Assembly: GCF_001659605.2 (NCBI RefSeq)
Contig: NC_035166.2
Location: 18,900,225-18,964,224, forward strand
Reading direction: 5' to 3'
From: Manihot esculenta
Taxonomy: Eukaryota; Streptophyta; Magnoliopsida; Malpighiales; Euphorbiaceae
Length of the DNA stretch: 64,000 nucleotides
Made by a program: the position numbers and the translations under genes. Shown one piece after another: positions 1 through 12,177 of the stretch (the first letter of the stretch is position 1; the number at the start of each line of letters is the position of its first letter). The notes beneath the pieces were generated by a model. That model searched no databases. It saw nothing but the letters and a program-made list of their open reading frames with translations, and was not told the origin of the DNA.

Positions 1-3000
1 CATAGACAAGGTAGTCAGGTTCAGAGATCAGGATGGGTCAGAGGTTGTCTTCAGGGGAGACAGGAGGGGTACGCCTAGAGGTCTGATATCAGCCCTATAG
101 GCTCGTAGGTTGCTCAGGAGAGGTTGTCAGGGGTTTCTAGCTCATGTGAGAGAGCTGGATAGTCAGGTTAGGGAGCCCGCCTCAGTGCCCGTGGTCAGAG
201 AATTTCCATATGTCTTCCCAGACGAGCTTGCAGGACTACCACCTGCTAGGGAGATAGAGTTTGAAATAGAATTGATGCCTGGAACCAGACCAATCTCTAT
301 CCCTCCCTACAGGATGGCACCAGCAGAGTTGAAGGAGCTAAAGGAGCAGTTGCAAGAGTTGGTAGACAAGGGTTTCATCCGACCGAGTACCTCACCTTGG
401 GGTGCTCTAGTGCTGTTTGTAAAGAAGAAGGATGGATCCTTGAGACTTTGTATCGACTACAGGCAGTTGAACAAAGTCACTACCAAGAACAAGTATCCGT
501 TACCTAGGATCGACGATTTATTTGACCAGCTAGCAGGAGCAGGTTGTTTCTCCAAGATAGATCTGAGATCCGGGTACCATCAGTTGAGAATCAGGGAAGA
601 AGATGTGCCGAAGACAGCGTTCAGGACCAGATATGGGCATTATGAGTTCCTAGTAATGCTGTTTGGGCTGACCAATGCCCCTGCAGCATTCATGGATCTC
701 ATGAACAATGTTTAGCCAGTATCTAGATCATTTTGTTATTGTCTTCATAGATGATATCTTAGTGTATTCCAGAAATGCAGAGGAGCATGCCCATCACCTG
801 AGGTTAGTTTTGCAGACCCTAAGGGAGCATGGCTTGTATGCCAAGTTCTCCAAGTGTGAGTTCTGGTTAAGGAGCATCTCGTTCTTGGGGCATGTTGTGT
901 CAGAACAGGGAATTGAAATGGACCCCAAGAAGGTGGAAGCTCTAGCTAACTGGCCTAGACCCACTACAGTTACAGAGATTAAGAGCTTTTTGGGTTTGGC
1001 AGGTTACTACAGGAGGTTCGTTCAGGACTTCTCTAAAATTGCCGCTCCTATGACCAGATTAACCAAGAAGAACCAGAGGTTTGTGTGGTCTGATCAATAC
1101 GAGGAAAGCTTTGAAGAGCTGAAGAAAAGGTTGACGTCAGCACCGGTGTTAGCTCTGCCTACCAGTAATGAAGACTTCACAGTGTTTTGTGATGCGTCCC
1201 GTGTGGGACTGGGTTGTGTGTTGATGCAAAATGAGAGGGTAATTGCTTATGCTTCTAGGCAGCTGAAGAAGCATGAGTTGAATTACCCTACACATGACTT
1301 AGAGATGGCGGCTGTGATCTTTGCACTCAAGATGTGGAGGCATTACCTGTATGGGGTTAAATGTGAAATCTTCACAGATCATAAAAGCTTGCAGTACATC
1401 TTGAGTCAGAGAGAGTTGAATCTGAGGCAGAGATGATGGGTAGAACTGCTTAGTGACTATGATTACAAGATTTAGTACCATCCGGGTAAGGCAAATGTTG
1501 TGGCAAATGCCCTAAGCCGAAAATCACTTGGTAGTCTATCCCATATTACAGCAGAGAGGAGACCGGTGGTGAAGGAGTTCTACAAGCTCATTAATGAAGG
1601 GCTGCAGTTGGAGTTATTTAGTACAGATGCTTTGATAGCCCAGATGAGAGTAACACCCGTGTTTCTAGAGCAGGTGGCTCAGAAACAGCATGAGGACCCA
1701 GTGTTAGTGAAAATTGCCAGGACTGTTTAGTCAGGCAAGAATGAAGAGTTCAGATTTGACAGCAAAGGGATCCTCCACTATGGGAGTAGATTATGTGTAC
1801 CAGATGACGTGAGTCTGAAGGGAGACATTATGAGGGAAGCTCATAATGCTAGATACAGTGTTCACCCTAGAGCCACCAAGATGTACCAAGATCTGAAGAG
1901 AGTTTATTGGTGGCCAGCTATGAAGAGAGAAGTGGCACAGTTTGTGTCCGCCTGCGAAGTATGTCAGAGGGTGAAGCTGGAATATCAGAAGCCGGCTGGA
2001 ATGCTTAACCCACTGCCGATTCCAGAGTGGAAATGGGAGAATATAGCTATAGACTTCGTGGTGGGGTTATCGGCAACGTCCAACAGATTAGACTCCATAT
2101 GGGTAATTGTGGACAGACTGATCAAATCTGCTCACTTCATCCTTGTCAGGAGCGGCTACTCTGTGGATAAGTTGGTGCAGGTGTATGTTGAAGAAGTGGT
2201 CAGGTTGCATGGGGCTCCCATTTTAATAGTGTCAGATAGGGGACCCCAGTTCACCTCTAGGTTTTGGCGGAGTCTGCAGAATGCTATGGGTACCAGGTTG
2301 GATTTTAGCACTGCTTTCCATCCATAAACTGACGGACAGTTAGAGAGGACCATCCAGACAATTGAAGATATGGTCAGAATGTGTGTGCTAGATTTTGGTG
2401 GTTCTTGGAGGCAGCATCTACCCTTGGTGGAGTTTGCCTACAATAACAGCTACCATGCTAGCATATGGATGGCTCCATATGAAGCTTTGTATGGAAAAAA
2501 GTGCAGGTCACCTATCTGCTGGGAAGAAGTGGGAGAACGGTCCTTAGCAGGGCCTGAGCTAGTAGAGATCACCAGCAGAGTAATACCAATTATCAGAGAA
2601 AGGATCAGAACCGCTGTGAGCAGGCAAAAGAGCTATGCAGATGTCCGCAGGAAGCATGTGGAGTTTCAGGAGGGAGATTTGCTGTTGCTCAAAGTGTCTC
2701 CTATGAAAGGGGTGATTCGTTTCAGGAAGAAAGGTAAGCTAGCTCCACGGTACATCGGACCCTTTGAAATCTTGCAAAAGATTGGGAATGTATCGTACAA
2801 GTTGGACTTACCTGCTTCAATGGAGAGAATCCATATGGTTTTCCATGTTTCCATGTTACAGAAGTTCGTGTCAGATCCAGGCAAGGTTCTTAGTGAGCCT
2901 GATGTGGAGATCCTAGGAGATCTCACTTATGTTAAGCAGCCAGTGCGGATCCTAGACACGCAGATCAGAAAGCTGAGGAACAAGGAAATCCTGATGGTGA

Positions 3001-3086
3001 AAGTCCTTTGGAATCACCACAACATAGAAGAATGTACCTGGGAGACACGGGAGTCTATGCTCCAGCAATGCCCTCATCTCTTTTAA
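1..3086 (+). pseudogene. Element A: decayed Tekay-type gag-pol, 3' part (protease end to chromodomain)
   Basis: This is the 3' part of a chromodomain Ty3/gypsy polyprotein; gag and most of the protease lie left of the window. Visible in order are the end of the protease, reverse transcriptase with the F-I-D-D active-site motif (about 750), RNase H starting at the CDAS motif (about 1190), the integrase zinc region (about 1860-1980), the integrase core with SDRGPQF (about 2240), and a C-terminal chromodomain ending in CPHLF. It cannot be translated: a TAG at 98-100, a 2-bp deletion near 705, then in-frame stops at 1434, 1473, 1728 and 2325. Most stops correspond to Gln codons in the sister copies D, E and F, as expected from C-to-T decay. 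The identity is certain; function is lost. Confidence 0.93.
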
Positions 3087-3137
3087 GGTTAGTATCTATG
3101 TGTTTTTATGTGTTTTTATATGCTATGCTAGTTTGGT

Positions 3138-3174
3138 GAACATTCGGGGATGAATGTTCTTAAGGGGGGGAGAA
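3138..3174 (+). promoter_or_regulatory. Element A: pre-PPT hairpin and polypurine tract
   Basis: The arms GAACATTCG and TGAATGTTC flank a GGGA loop (3138-3159). The purine run at 3162-3174 follows and touches the LTR start. A C-to-T change turns the closing pair into G-U, which still pairs in RNA. The purine run is the plus-strand primer site of the element. Confidence 0.8.
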
Positions 3175-5350
3175 TGTAATACCCGGCTGGACCCCGGCAC
3201 CGGAATTCCTGCTTTCCGGCGGAATATCGGATGTCGAAACTCTCTAGAAGGGTAAAATATGTTTTTCTAAAATATTTTCATGTGTTTTAAGGTTTTAAGT
3301 AAGAAAGAAATTGAGTTTTTGAAAGAAAAGCACCAAGGAAGGAAAGCCAGGTTCGGCCGTCGAACCTCATGTTCGGTCGCCGAACATGGTGCAGTTTAGG
3401 GAGCACCTTTGGCCTCCGAAGGTAGTCTGGCCAGCCACCTATAAAAGGCCCCATGTCCGAAAATGGGCGAGTTTCCTCCATTTTCGGGCAAAGGTGAGTC
3501 CATGCCCTTCCATGCTTAGTTTTGATGTTTTCCTTCAAATCATTCATGTTTTTTATGAGTTTTAACTTGGTTTTGAAGATTTTTGAGCAAAGATCGAAGT
3601 TTGGAAACTTGGAGACCCCGGAGCCCATTTCCTCCACAACTCCAAGTTTGGATCACCTCTCCTCTCGATCTTCAAGAGGTAAGAGTAGATCCTCATCTCC
3701 TTTTATGTTTTATGAAAGTTTTGAGGGGTTTTAGAGAGTTTCAATGCATGTTTAGAGTAGATGGATAATGTTAGGGTTTATGTGAGTTAAATGATGAAAT
3801 GTATGTTAAATGTTGATGTTGTTGGGGTATAGGCTAATTTTAGGCCCCTAAATGCTTAAGAATGTGTTTATGCATGTTTTTGCATGAGTTGGTTTAAGTT
3901 GTGAGGATTGGGGTGGCTGGATGCATATTGAGGCTTGGGTTCTGCCTTCTGGAAGAACTCAGGTTCGGCTACTGAACCTGCCTGTGGTGGCATGTTTTGG
4001 CCGCCTAAACTCGCCCCTGAAAGTTGGACTTTTGGTTCTGGAGGGGAGTTTCGGCCGCCGAACCTGCCGCCGAAAGTGCATGAGTTTTGGATCTGGAAGG
4101 GACTTTCGGCCCCCGAAGGTGCCGCTGAAAGTGCATGGCTTTCGGATCTGGAAGGGGGTTCGGCCGCTGAAGGTGCCGCCGAAAGTCCCCTGTCCAAGCC
4201 TTCCTTTGCATGTTTTCTATGAATATTTTATGGTGTTTAAGGGGGGGTTTTTGGGGAGATGTTTAGAGTCATGTTAGAGTTTGTTTGGTCCCTCATTTGA
4301 GTCCACCTGTGTAGGTTCGGACCCGAGGAACCGGGGACCCTAGCAGTCAGATAGCTACTTCAGAGTCTTTCCAGAGTCAGCCTGAGGTGAGTAGAATGGA
4401 TCCTTATGTTTCAAAGTAAATAAATTTTGAGCATGTTCATGCATCACGAATGCCATGTTATATACTAGGTTGTTTGCATTAGAATTCACGAATATGATGC
4501 ATTGCATTAATTATTGTTGATGTGGATGGTTATTGGATGATCCATTAGTCCTCGATATGATATGATATGGTATGGTACGGAAGTCCAGGTCGAGGCCCAT
4601 TCTACGCCCCTAGCACAGAGTAAGAGAAAGTCCAGGTCGAGGCCCATTCTACACCCCTGGCACATTGGAATGTTATGTTATGTTATGTTAAGGGAAAGAC
4701 CAAAGGCCCATTCTACGCCCTGGCACTATTGGATATGTAGAGGGCTATTGGTGACAAGTCCATCCTTGATGTGATTTGTTTGTGATGTGATGCATTTCAT
4801 GAAAGCACGAATTTTAATATATTGTTTTACTATTCTGCTCACTGGGCTTTAGTAGCTCACCCCTTTCCCTTAACCCTTAGGTTTGCAGGATCAGGTTAGA
4901 CCAGGAAGTCAGCAAGAGTAGAGGCATAATGTATGTAATAGTTTAGTTGTGGACATGAAAGATAATGTAATGTAATGTAAGATATTGTATAGATTTGTAT
5001 TGAGGATTAATATTGTGCTTGACCCTAGAGTTTATGGTTAATCCCTTTTGTTCATGATCATTGTGTAATGTTTTATTTAATGTATTGTAAACCAAGCTTG
5101 ATGTATGTAATGTTGATCCAACTAGAGCATTTGATGAGGGCTCTAGTGTGGGGTTTTTATGTATTCAGTTTCAGTGCATGCACAGGTCGAGCTTGGTGAA
5201 TGAAAAAGTTTAAAGTTTTTATGTAAATGTATGATCATGTATGGGGTTATCAGGTATGACAGGTTGTATGGTAGGCTTGCTACGTGTCCCGGCGACCTTA
5301 AGTTGATCTGGATCCTAGCGCCGGTAGCGGTCCGATTTCGGGTCGTTACA
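3175..5350 (+). repeat. LTR of element A (shared with B?)
   Basis: A complete LTR of about 2.18 kb, from TGTAATACCC to GGGTCGTTACA. It holds GC-rich palindromes related to TTCGGCCGCCGAA (many mutated, e.g. CCGTCGAA), a TATA box at 3440-3446, a donor-like AGAGGTAAGAG near 3680, a second palindrome cluster at about 3965-4190, and tandem units of the GGCCCATTCTACGCCCC type at about 4590-4720. It is followed directly by the truncated internal region of B, so it may serve as both the 3' LTR of A and the 5' LTR of B. Confidence 0.92.
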
Positions 5351-8300
5351 CCCGCGGGAAAGGTCCATCAGCTCTAGCATGGATCTTCACCATGACTCAG
5401 CAGGAAGCTAACACGTCAAACACCGTGGTGTCAGGTAATCTCATCATTGGATGTTCTGATGTGTATGCTCTTATAGACCCTGGTGCTTCTCATTCTTTTA
5501 TTGCTCCGAGAGCCGTTGAGAGGTTGGGTTTGATAGCTTCTGGGTTAGAGTGTCCTCTTTGGGTTAGTGGGCCCAAGTGTAATCCATCTGTGGCAGAGTT
5601 AGTCTGTCGGTACAGTCTAGTGTTTGTTGAGGGTAGATGCCTTCCAGCTAACCTTGTGGTTCTAGATTTGACCGATTTTGACGTCATTTTAGGGATGGAT
5701 TGGCTTTCTACTCATGGTGCTACCTTGGATTGCAGAGACAAGGTAGTCAGGTTCAGAGATCAGGATGGATCAGAGGTAGTCTTCAGAGGGGACAGAGTTG
5801 GGATGCCTAGAGGTTTGATATCAGCCCTTCAGGCTCGTAGGTTGCTTAGGAGGGGTTGTCAGGGTTTTTTGCTCATGTCAGAGAGCTTAACGGTCAGGTT
5901 GGGGAACCAGCTTCAGTGCCCGTAGTCAGAGAATTCCTAGATGTTTTCCCAGACGAGCTGCCAGGTTTACCACCTGCTAGGGAGATAGAGTTTGAAATTG
6001 AAGTGATGCCAGGAACCAGACCCATCTCTATTCCTCCCTACAGGATGGCACCTATAGAGTTAAAGGAGTTGAAGGAGCAGTTGCAAGAGTTGGTAGATAA
6101 GGGTTTCATCCGACCTAGTACCTCACCTTGGGGTGCTCCAGTGTTGTTTGTGAAGAAGAAGGATGGATCCTTAAGACTTTGTATCGACTACAGACAGTTG
6201 AACAAGGTCACTACCAAGAACAAGTATCCGCTACCTAGGATTGAAGATCTATTTGACCAGCTAGCAGGAGCCGGTTGTTTCTCCAAGATAGATTTGAGAT
6301 CCGGGTACTACCAGCTGGGGGTCAGAAAAGAGGATGTGCCAAAGATAGCTTTCAGGACCAGATATGGGCATTATGAGTTCCTAGTGATGCCGTTCGGGCT
6401 TACCAATGCCCCTGCAGCATTCATGGACCTCATGAATAAATTTTTTAGTCAGTTTCTGGATCACTTCGTTATTATCTTCATTGACTATATCTTAGTGTAT
6501 TCCAGGAATGCAGAGGAGCATGCCCATCATCTGAGGACAGTGTTGCAGACCCTGAGAGAACATGACTTGTATGCCAAGTTCTCCAAGTGTGAATTATGGT
6601 TGAGGAGCATTTCTTTCTTAGGGCATGTGGTGTCAGAAAAGGGAATCAAGGTGGACCCTAAGAAAGTTGAAGCTGTAGCTAACTGGCCTAGACCCACTAT
6701 GGTGACAGATATTAAAAGCTTTTTGGGTTTGGCAGGTTACTATAGGAGGTTCATTCAGGACTTCTCAAAAATTACAGCTCCTATGACCAGGCTGACCAAA
6801 AAGAATCAGAGGTTTGTTTGGTCAGAACAGTGTGAAGAGAGTTTTGAAGAGCTGAAAAGAAGGTTGACGTCAGCACCGGTGTTAGCTCTGCCTACGAGTA
6901 ATGAAGACTTCACAGTATTTTGTGATGTATCCCGAATGGGACTAGGTTGTGTGTTGATGCATAATGAAAGGGTAATTGCTTATGCTTCTAGGCAGCTGAA
7001 GAAGCACGAGTTGAATTATTCTACACATTATTCTACAAGCTCATCAATGAGGGTTTACAGCTGGAGTTGTCTGGTACAGATACACTAGTGGCTCAGATGA
7101 GAGTGACACCCGTGTTTCTGGAGCAAGTGGCGCAGAAACAGCATGAGGACCCTGAGTTAGTGAAAACTGCCAGGACTGTTCAGTCAGGCAAGAATGAGGA
7201 GTTTCGTTTTGACAACAAAGGGATCCTTCATTATAGGAACAGGTTATGTGTACCAGATGACATGAGTTTGAAGGGAGACATTATGAGAGAGGCTCATAAT
7301 GCTAGGTATAGCATTCACCCTGGGGCCACCAAAATGTACCAGGACCTAAAGAGGGTTTATTGGTGGCCAGCTATGAAGAGGGAAGTGGCGCAGTTTGTGT
7401 CCGCTTGTGAGATCTGTCAGAGGATGAAGCTAGAGCATCAAAAGCCAGCTGGGATGCTCAACCCACTACCGATTCCAGAGTGAAAATGGGAAAATATAGC
7501 AATGGATTTCGTAGTGGGGTTACCAGCAACGTCCAACAGATTAGACTCTATATGGGTAATGGTGGACAGATTGACCAAGTCTACTCACTTTATTCCTGTT
7601 AGGAGTGACTACTCTGTGGACAAACTGGCACAAGTATATGTTGAAGAGATTGTTAGGCTTCATGGGGCTCCAGTTTCAATTGTGTCAGATAGGGGACCCC
7701 AGTTCACCTCCAGGTTTTGGCGGAGTCTACAGAATGCTATGGGCACAAGGCTAGACTTTAGCACTACCTTTCATCCACAGACTGACGGACAGTCAGAGAG
7801 GACCATCCAAACTATAGAAGACATGTTGAGAATGTGTGCGCTAGATTTTGGCGGTTCTTGGAGGCAACATCTACCGTTGGTGGAGTTTGCCTACAATAAC
7901 AGCTATCATGCTAGCATAGGGATAGCTCCTTATGAAGCTCTATACGGGAGGAAGTGCAGGTCACCTGTCTGCTGGGAAGAAGTGGGAGAAAGGGCTCTAG
8001 CAGGGCCAAAGTTAGTTGAGATCACCAGCAGGGTAGTGCCCATTATCAGAGAAAGAATCAGGACAGCGGTGAGCAGGCAAAAGAGTTATGTAGACGTCCG
8101 TAGGAAGCATGTTGTGTTCCAGGAGGGGGATAGGGTATTGCTTAAGGTGTCTCCTATGAAGGAGGTGATTCATTTTGAAAAGAAGGGTAAACTAGCTCCA
8201 AGATACATCGGACCCTTCGAAATCCTGCAAAGGATTGGGAATATATCCTACAAGTTAGATTTACCTGCTTTAATGGAGAGAATCCATCCGGTTTTCCATG

Positions 8301-8515
8301 TTTCCATGTCACGGAAGTTCATGTCAAATCCGAGTAAGGTTCTTAATGAACCAGAGGTAGAGATCCTAGGAGATCTCACCTATGTTGAGCAGCCAGTGCA
8401 GATCGTAGACACATAAATCAGAAAGCTAAGGAACAAGGAAATTGTGATGGTGAAAGTCCTTTGGAATCACCACAACATGGAAGAATGCACCCGACCACTA
8501 CCTCTTTTGAAGTAA
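5351..8515 (+). pseudogene. Element B: internal region lacking PBS and gag, decayed pol
   Basis: The sequence starts abruptly at the gag-protease junction right after an LTR end; primer site, leader and gag are absent. The protease motif DPGASHSF is near 5480. A 1-bp deletion near 5866 shifts the frame. Reverse transcriptase follows, with the active site read as F-I-D-Y instead of F-I-D-D at about 6480, so a catalytic Asp is lost. A deletion of about 280 bp near 7030 removes the end of RNase H. Integrase runs from about 7310 to 8000, with a Trp-to-stop change at 7481-7483. A stop at 8414-8416 and a small deletion spoil the chromodomain. Compared with copies D and F it is clearly dead. Confidence 0.92.
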
Positions 8516-8570
8516 GTGTTTTATGCTTTTTATGTGTTTTCTTGATGCTATGTTTGCTTGTCTGTTGTTT

Positions 8571-8606
8571 GAACATTCGGGGACGAATGTTCTTAAGGGG
8601 GAAGAA
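8571..8606 (+). promoter_or_regulatory. Element B: pre-PPT hairpin and polypurine tract
   Basis: Perfect arms GAACATTCG and CGAATGTTC around a GGGA loop (8571-8592), then the purine tract 8595-8606 directly before the LTR. Confidence 0.8.
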
Positions 8607-9481
8607 TGTAATACTCGGCTAGACTCCGGTGTCGGAATTCCAACTTTCCAATAGAATCTCTGTTGGAATCCAGAATCTTGGATACCGGAACCTCTAGAAG
8701 GGTAAAATATGTTTTTACAAAATGATTTTCATGGTTTTATTATTTGGTTTTGAGTTAAAGTTTTAAAAATAAAAGAAAAGGAGTTTGAGGGAAAACACTA
8801 GGTTTGGCCGCCGAACTTCAAGTTCGGCCGCCGAAAGTGGTGCTGCCACGGGAGCTCTCCTTTCGGCCCCCGAAGGTGGTATGGCCAGCCACCTATAAGA
8901 GGCCCTCAGCCCAAAAATGAGAGAGTTTTCTCTCTCCATTTCCGGGCAAGGTGAGTCTCCGCCACCCCTTGATGATCTTGTGTTTTTCCTTCAAATCTCT
9001 GAAGATTTTTATGAGTTTTTATCTTGTTTCTAAAGATTTGAAGCTTAATCCAAGATTTTAGAGTTTGGAGACCGTTTCTCCCCATCTCTAAGTTTGGGTC
9101 GTATCTACCCTTGATCTTCAAGAGGTAAGTGTAGATCCTTGCTTTTCCCTATGTTTTAAGTAAGTTTTAATAAAGGGTAAGGGTTAAAAATGCATGATAT
9201 GGCTAGATCTAAGGTTATAGGCTTTGAGTTAGATTGTTGATGAATGTATGCTTATGTGATGTTTTTGTTGTTGTTGGGGCTTAAGTTAGTTTTTATACCC
9301 CTTATGCATATTGGAGTGAGTATGCATATTGTAGGAAGTTGGGTGTGAGGATTTGAGAGTTTTGGGGTTGAAATGCTTAGGGCGGAATCGGGTTCTGCCA
9401 TTCTGGAGAACCCAGGTTTGACATGCTTAGGGCGGAATCGGGTTCTACCATTCTGGAGAACCCAGGTTCGGCAGCCGAAGC
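8607..9481 (+). repeat. LTR of element B, first part (interrupted)
   Basis: Starts TGTAATACTCGG and has a TATA-like TATAAG at 8894-8899 and a donor-like AGAGGTAAGTG near 9123. It breaks off at 9481, where unit C is inserted with target duplication GAAGC (9477-9481 and 33811-33815). Just before the break is a two-copy direct repeat of 50 bp (9373-9472). The LTR resumes at 33816. Confidence 0.92.
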
Positions 9482-10743
9482 TGTAATACCCGGCTAGACT
9501 CCGGTATCGGAATTCCTACCGTCCGGTGGAATCTCGGATGTCGGAGACCTCTAGAAGGGTAAAACCATGTTTTCATAAAATGTTTTAATGTATTTGATGC
9601 TTTTAAGTAAAAAGGAAAATGAGTTTTTGCATGAAAATAACCTTGGAGGAAAACCCAGGTTCGGCCGCCGAACCTCAAGTTCGGCCGCAGAACATGCAGG
9701 CATTTTGGGTGTGCCTTAGGCCCCCGAAGGCATAAGTGAGGGAAGTCCAGGTTCGGCCGCCGAACCTCAAGTTCGGCCGCCGAACATGGCATGTATGCGG
9801 AGGCACGTTCGGCCCCCGAACGTGGCTTGGCCCCCGAACGTGGCTTGGCCAGCCACTATAAAAGGGTCCCTTAGCCGAAATGGGCGAACTTTTCTCCCCA
9901 TTTTCGGCCAAGGTGAGCTCTCCGCCGTCCCTCACCAATCTTTGAGTTTTTCCTTCAAATCTTTCACGATTTTCACAAGTTTTCATCTTGTTTTGAAGAT
10001 TTTCAAGTTTTGAGCAAGTTTTGAGCTTGGAGACCCAAGGAAGTTGAAAATCTCCCATCTCCAAGATTAGGTCGTCTCTCTCTCGATCTTCAAGAGGTAA
10101 GAGCCGATCTTAAGCTCATTGCATATTTTAAGTAAGTCTTATGAAGATCTATGGGGTAGAATGCATGTTTAGCTTATAGTTAGGTTTATGAGTTTATGTT
10201 GTGTTTTTGAACAATGTGGCTTGCCAATGCATGTTTGATGTGTTGTAGATGGGGCTTAGGATAGTTTGAAGCCCCTAGGAGCTGGTATGCTTGTGTATGT
10301 TTGTTGTAGAATAGGTTTATGCATGTTTGGGAAATTTTGGAGGCGTATATGCATAGAAGAGCTGAGTTTCTGCCACTAAGGGAGAAACCAAGTTCGGCAG
10401 CCGAAGGAACTTTCGGTCGCCGAACATGCTTGTGGAAGCAGCCTTCGGCTGCCGAAGCTTGCCCCCGAAAGGAGACTTTCGTCTCTGTCTGGGAGTTTCG
10501 GCCGCCGAAAGTGCCGCCGAACATGCATGAGTTTCGCCTCTGTCTGGGAGTTTCGGCCGCCGAACCTGCCTGACTTTCGGCTCTGGAGGGACTTTCGGCC
10601 GCCGAACCTGCCGCCGAAAGTGCCCTGTCCAGCCCTCTTTTGCATGAATTTCTATGATTATTTCATGATGTTCTAAGGGGTTTTTGGGGGATATTTTTAG
10701 AGTTATGTTCTAGTAGTTTTGGTCCCTCATTTGAGTCCACCTG
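9482..10743 (+). repeat. LTR of unit C, segment 1
   Basis: Starts TGTAATACCCGGCTAGACTC. U3 carries several TTCGGCCGCCGAA-type palindromes (about 9660-9790), a direct duplication of GAACGTGGCTTGGCC, and a TATA box at 9857-9863. A donor-like AGAGGTAAGAG lies near 10095 and a second palindrome cluster at about 10390-10615. It is interrupted at 10743 by a small LTR element (target duplication ACCTG). Confidence 0.93.
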
Positions 10744-11572
10744 TGATACGGATAAGGAAATAATACGATACTTCAAAGATTTAAAAAGGGAAACTCCAAA
10801 TCATGACAAATCAAGTTACCATCGCTTAATTCAAGGCTTACGAAATGAGAACTATATTTGGGAAGCATGGGAGAATAAGGAAACAAATCAGACTCTCTTC
10901 AACACATGTGAACGCACAACACAATTTCAGATCGCGTAATGCATGTATGGCCAAATTGCATTTAGGCCAGTTTTATTATTTTGGTATTTTAGTATTTTGT
11001 GGGATTTGTTTTAAATTAATTTGGCCTATATTAGAAGCCAAATTCGTGCAGCCCATTTAGGAAGGAGATTTCTCCAAGATAATTTAGGAAAATGATCTTT
11101 AATGTAATCCAGATTTGACTATTTGACTAGATACCCTTCCTATATTGTAATTACACCTTCCTACAATAGAATTAGGGTTTGAAGGCTATAAAAACACTCT
11201 TAAGGTGGCAGCCATGAGAAGGAGGGAATAAAAATGATTTTATGAACAATATTTGGTTCGTCTCCATTATTTGGTAACTATCAAGGTTTAACCTTGTGGC
11301 GTTCTGATATGGATCTCCTCCATGCTTAGTTAACTTATCAAGAATTTCTTGTGGCGTTCTCGAAGCTGAAATCGCTTGATTATCTATGTTTCTAATCACA
11401 TGGTTGGTTAGGGGTGTGGTAGAGCAACCTTCGTTTGATTATCCATGTTTCTAATCACATTCGTTGGTTAGGGGTGTGGTAGAGCAACCTTCTGGAAGAT
11501 ATCTTTGTCTTGTTCTTTATCAAGTTGTGTGACGGGGTTTTTTATCACATGTTGATCCTGGGTTCCGCATCA
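10744..11572 (+). repeat. 5' LTR of the small non-autonomous element
   Basis: Starts TGATACGGATAAGG and ends CCGCATCA. A TATA-type CTATAAAAAC lies near 11185. A shorter direct repeat occurs inside its 3' part: two similar copies of about 60 bp around GGTTAGGGGTGTGGTAGAGC at 11402-11490. Confidence 0.93.
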
Positions 11573-11574
11573 GT

Positions 11575-11586
11575 TGGTATCAGAGC
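11575..11586 (+). promoter_or_regulatory. Primer-binding site of the small element
   Basis: TGGTATCAGAGC two bases after the LTR, the standard plant complement to the 3' end of initiator tRNA-Met. Confidence 0.85.
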
Positions 11587-11853
11587 ACGGTGATAGATAA
11601 ATTCCTATTTATCTATATTTATTTATTTCGTAAGTTTTTTTTTATTTTTTCTCTATTTTTTTTATTTCAGTTTATCTTATAATTTCTCTCAACAAAAAGG
11701 AAAAAAAAATAGAGAATTTATTTTTTATTTCAGTGTGAGATTTTTTCTTTAAAAAAAAGTGAGAGATAAGAAAAAAAAAAGAAGAGTAAAGAAAAAAAAA
11801 TTATTTCAATTGTTTGATTTCAAAAAGAAAAAAAAAAGAAAAAAAGAAGAGAG

Positions 11854-12177
11854 ATGTCAAAATTTAGTGTTTTATTCGTGAAATATCATACTGAATTCAA
11901 GGAGAATCCCATGTCGATTGATTCTTTTCTTATCATTATGGTTGAAGATTCGAGGACGAATCTTTTTGAAGAAGCAGAGAATGATACGGATAAGGAAATA
12001 ATACGATACTTCAAAGATTTAAAAAGGGAAACTCCAAATCATGACAAATCAAGTTACCATCGCTTAATTCAAGGCTTACGAGATGAGAACTATATTTGGG
12101 AAGCATGGGAGAATAAGGAAACAAATCAGACTCTCTTCAACACATGTGAACGCACAACACAATTTCAGATCGCGTAA
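11854..12177 (+). CDS. Residual short frame of the small LTR element
   Basis: A 107-codon frame starting MSKFSVLF. Only about its first 43 codons lie in the internal region; the rest reads through the 3' LTR. The segment around VEDSRTNLFEE resembles the usual C-terminal tail of plant gypsy pol proteins just before the polypurine tract, suggesting that the internal region is a start fused to an end by deletion of everything between. I assign no function. Confidence 0.35.
   Translation: MSKFSVLFVKYHTEFKENPMSIDSFLIIMVEDSRTNLFEEAENDTDKEIIRYFKDLKRETPNHDKSSYHRLIQGLRDENYIWEAWENKETNQTLFNTCERTTQFQIA

Noticed and set aside
10376..10645. Open frames with FGGRFGGRKS or SAAEPP repeats in all LTRs, on both strands
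   Set aside because: They are translations of the TTCGGCCGCCGAA palindromes, which stay open by composition. They share no conserved start and lie in the LTR.
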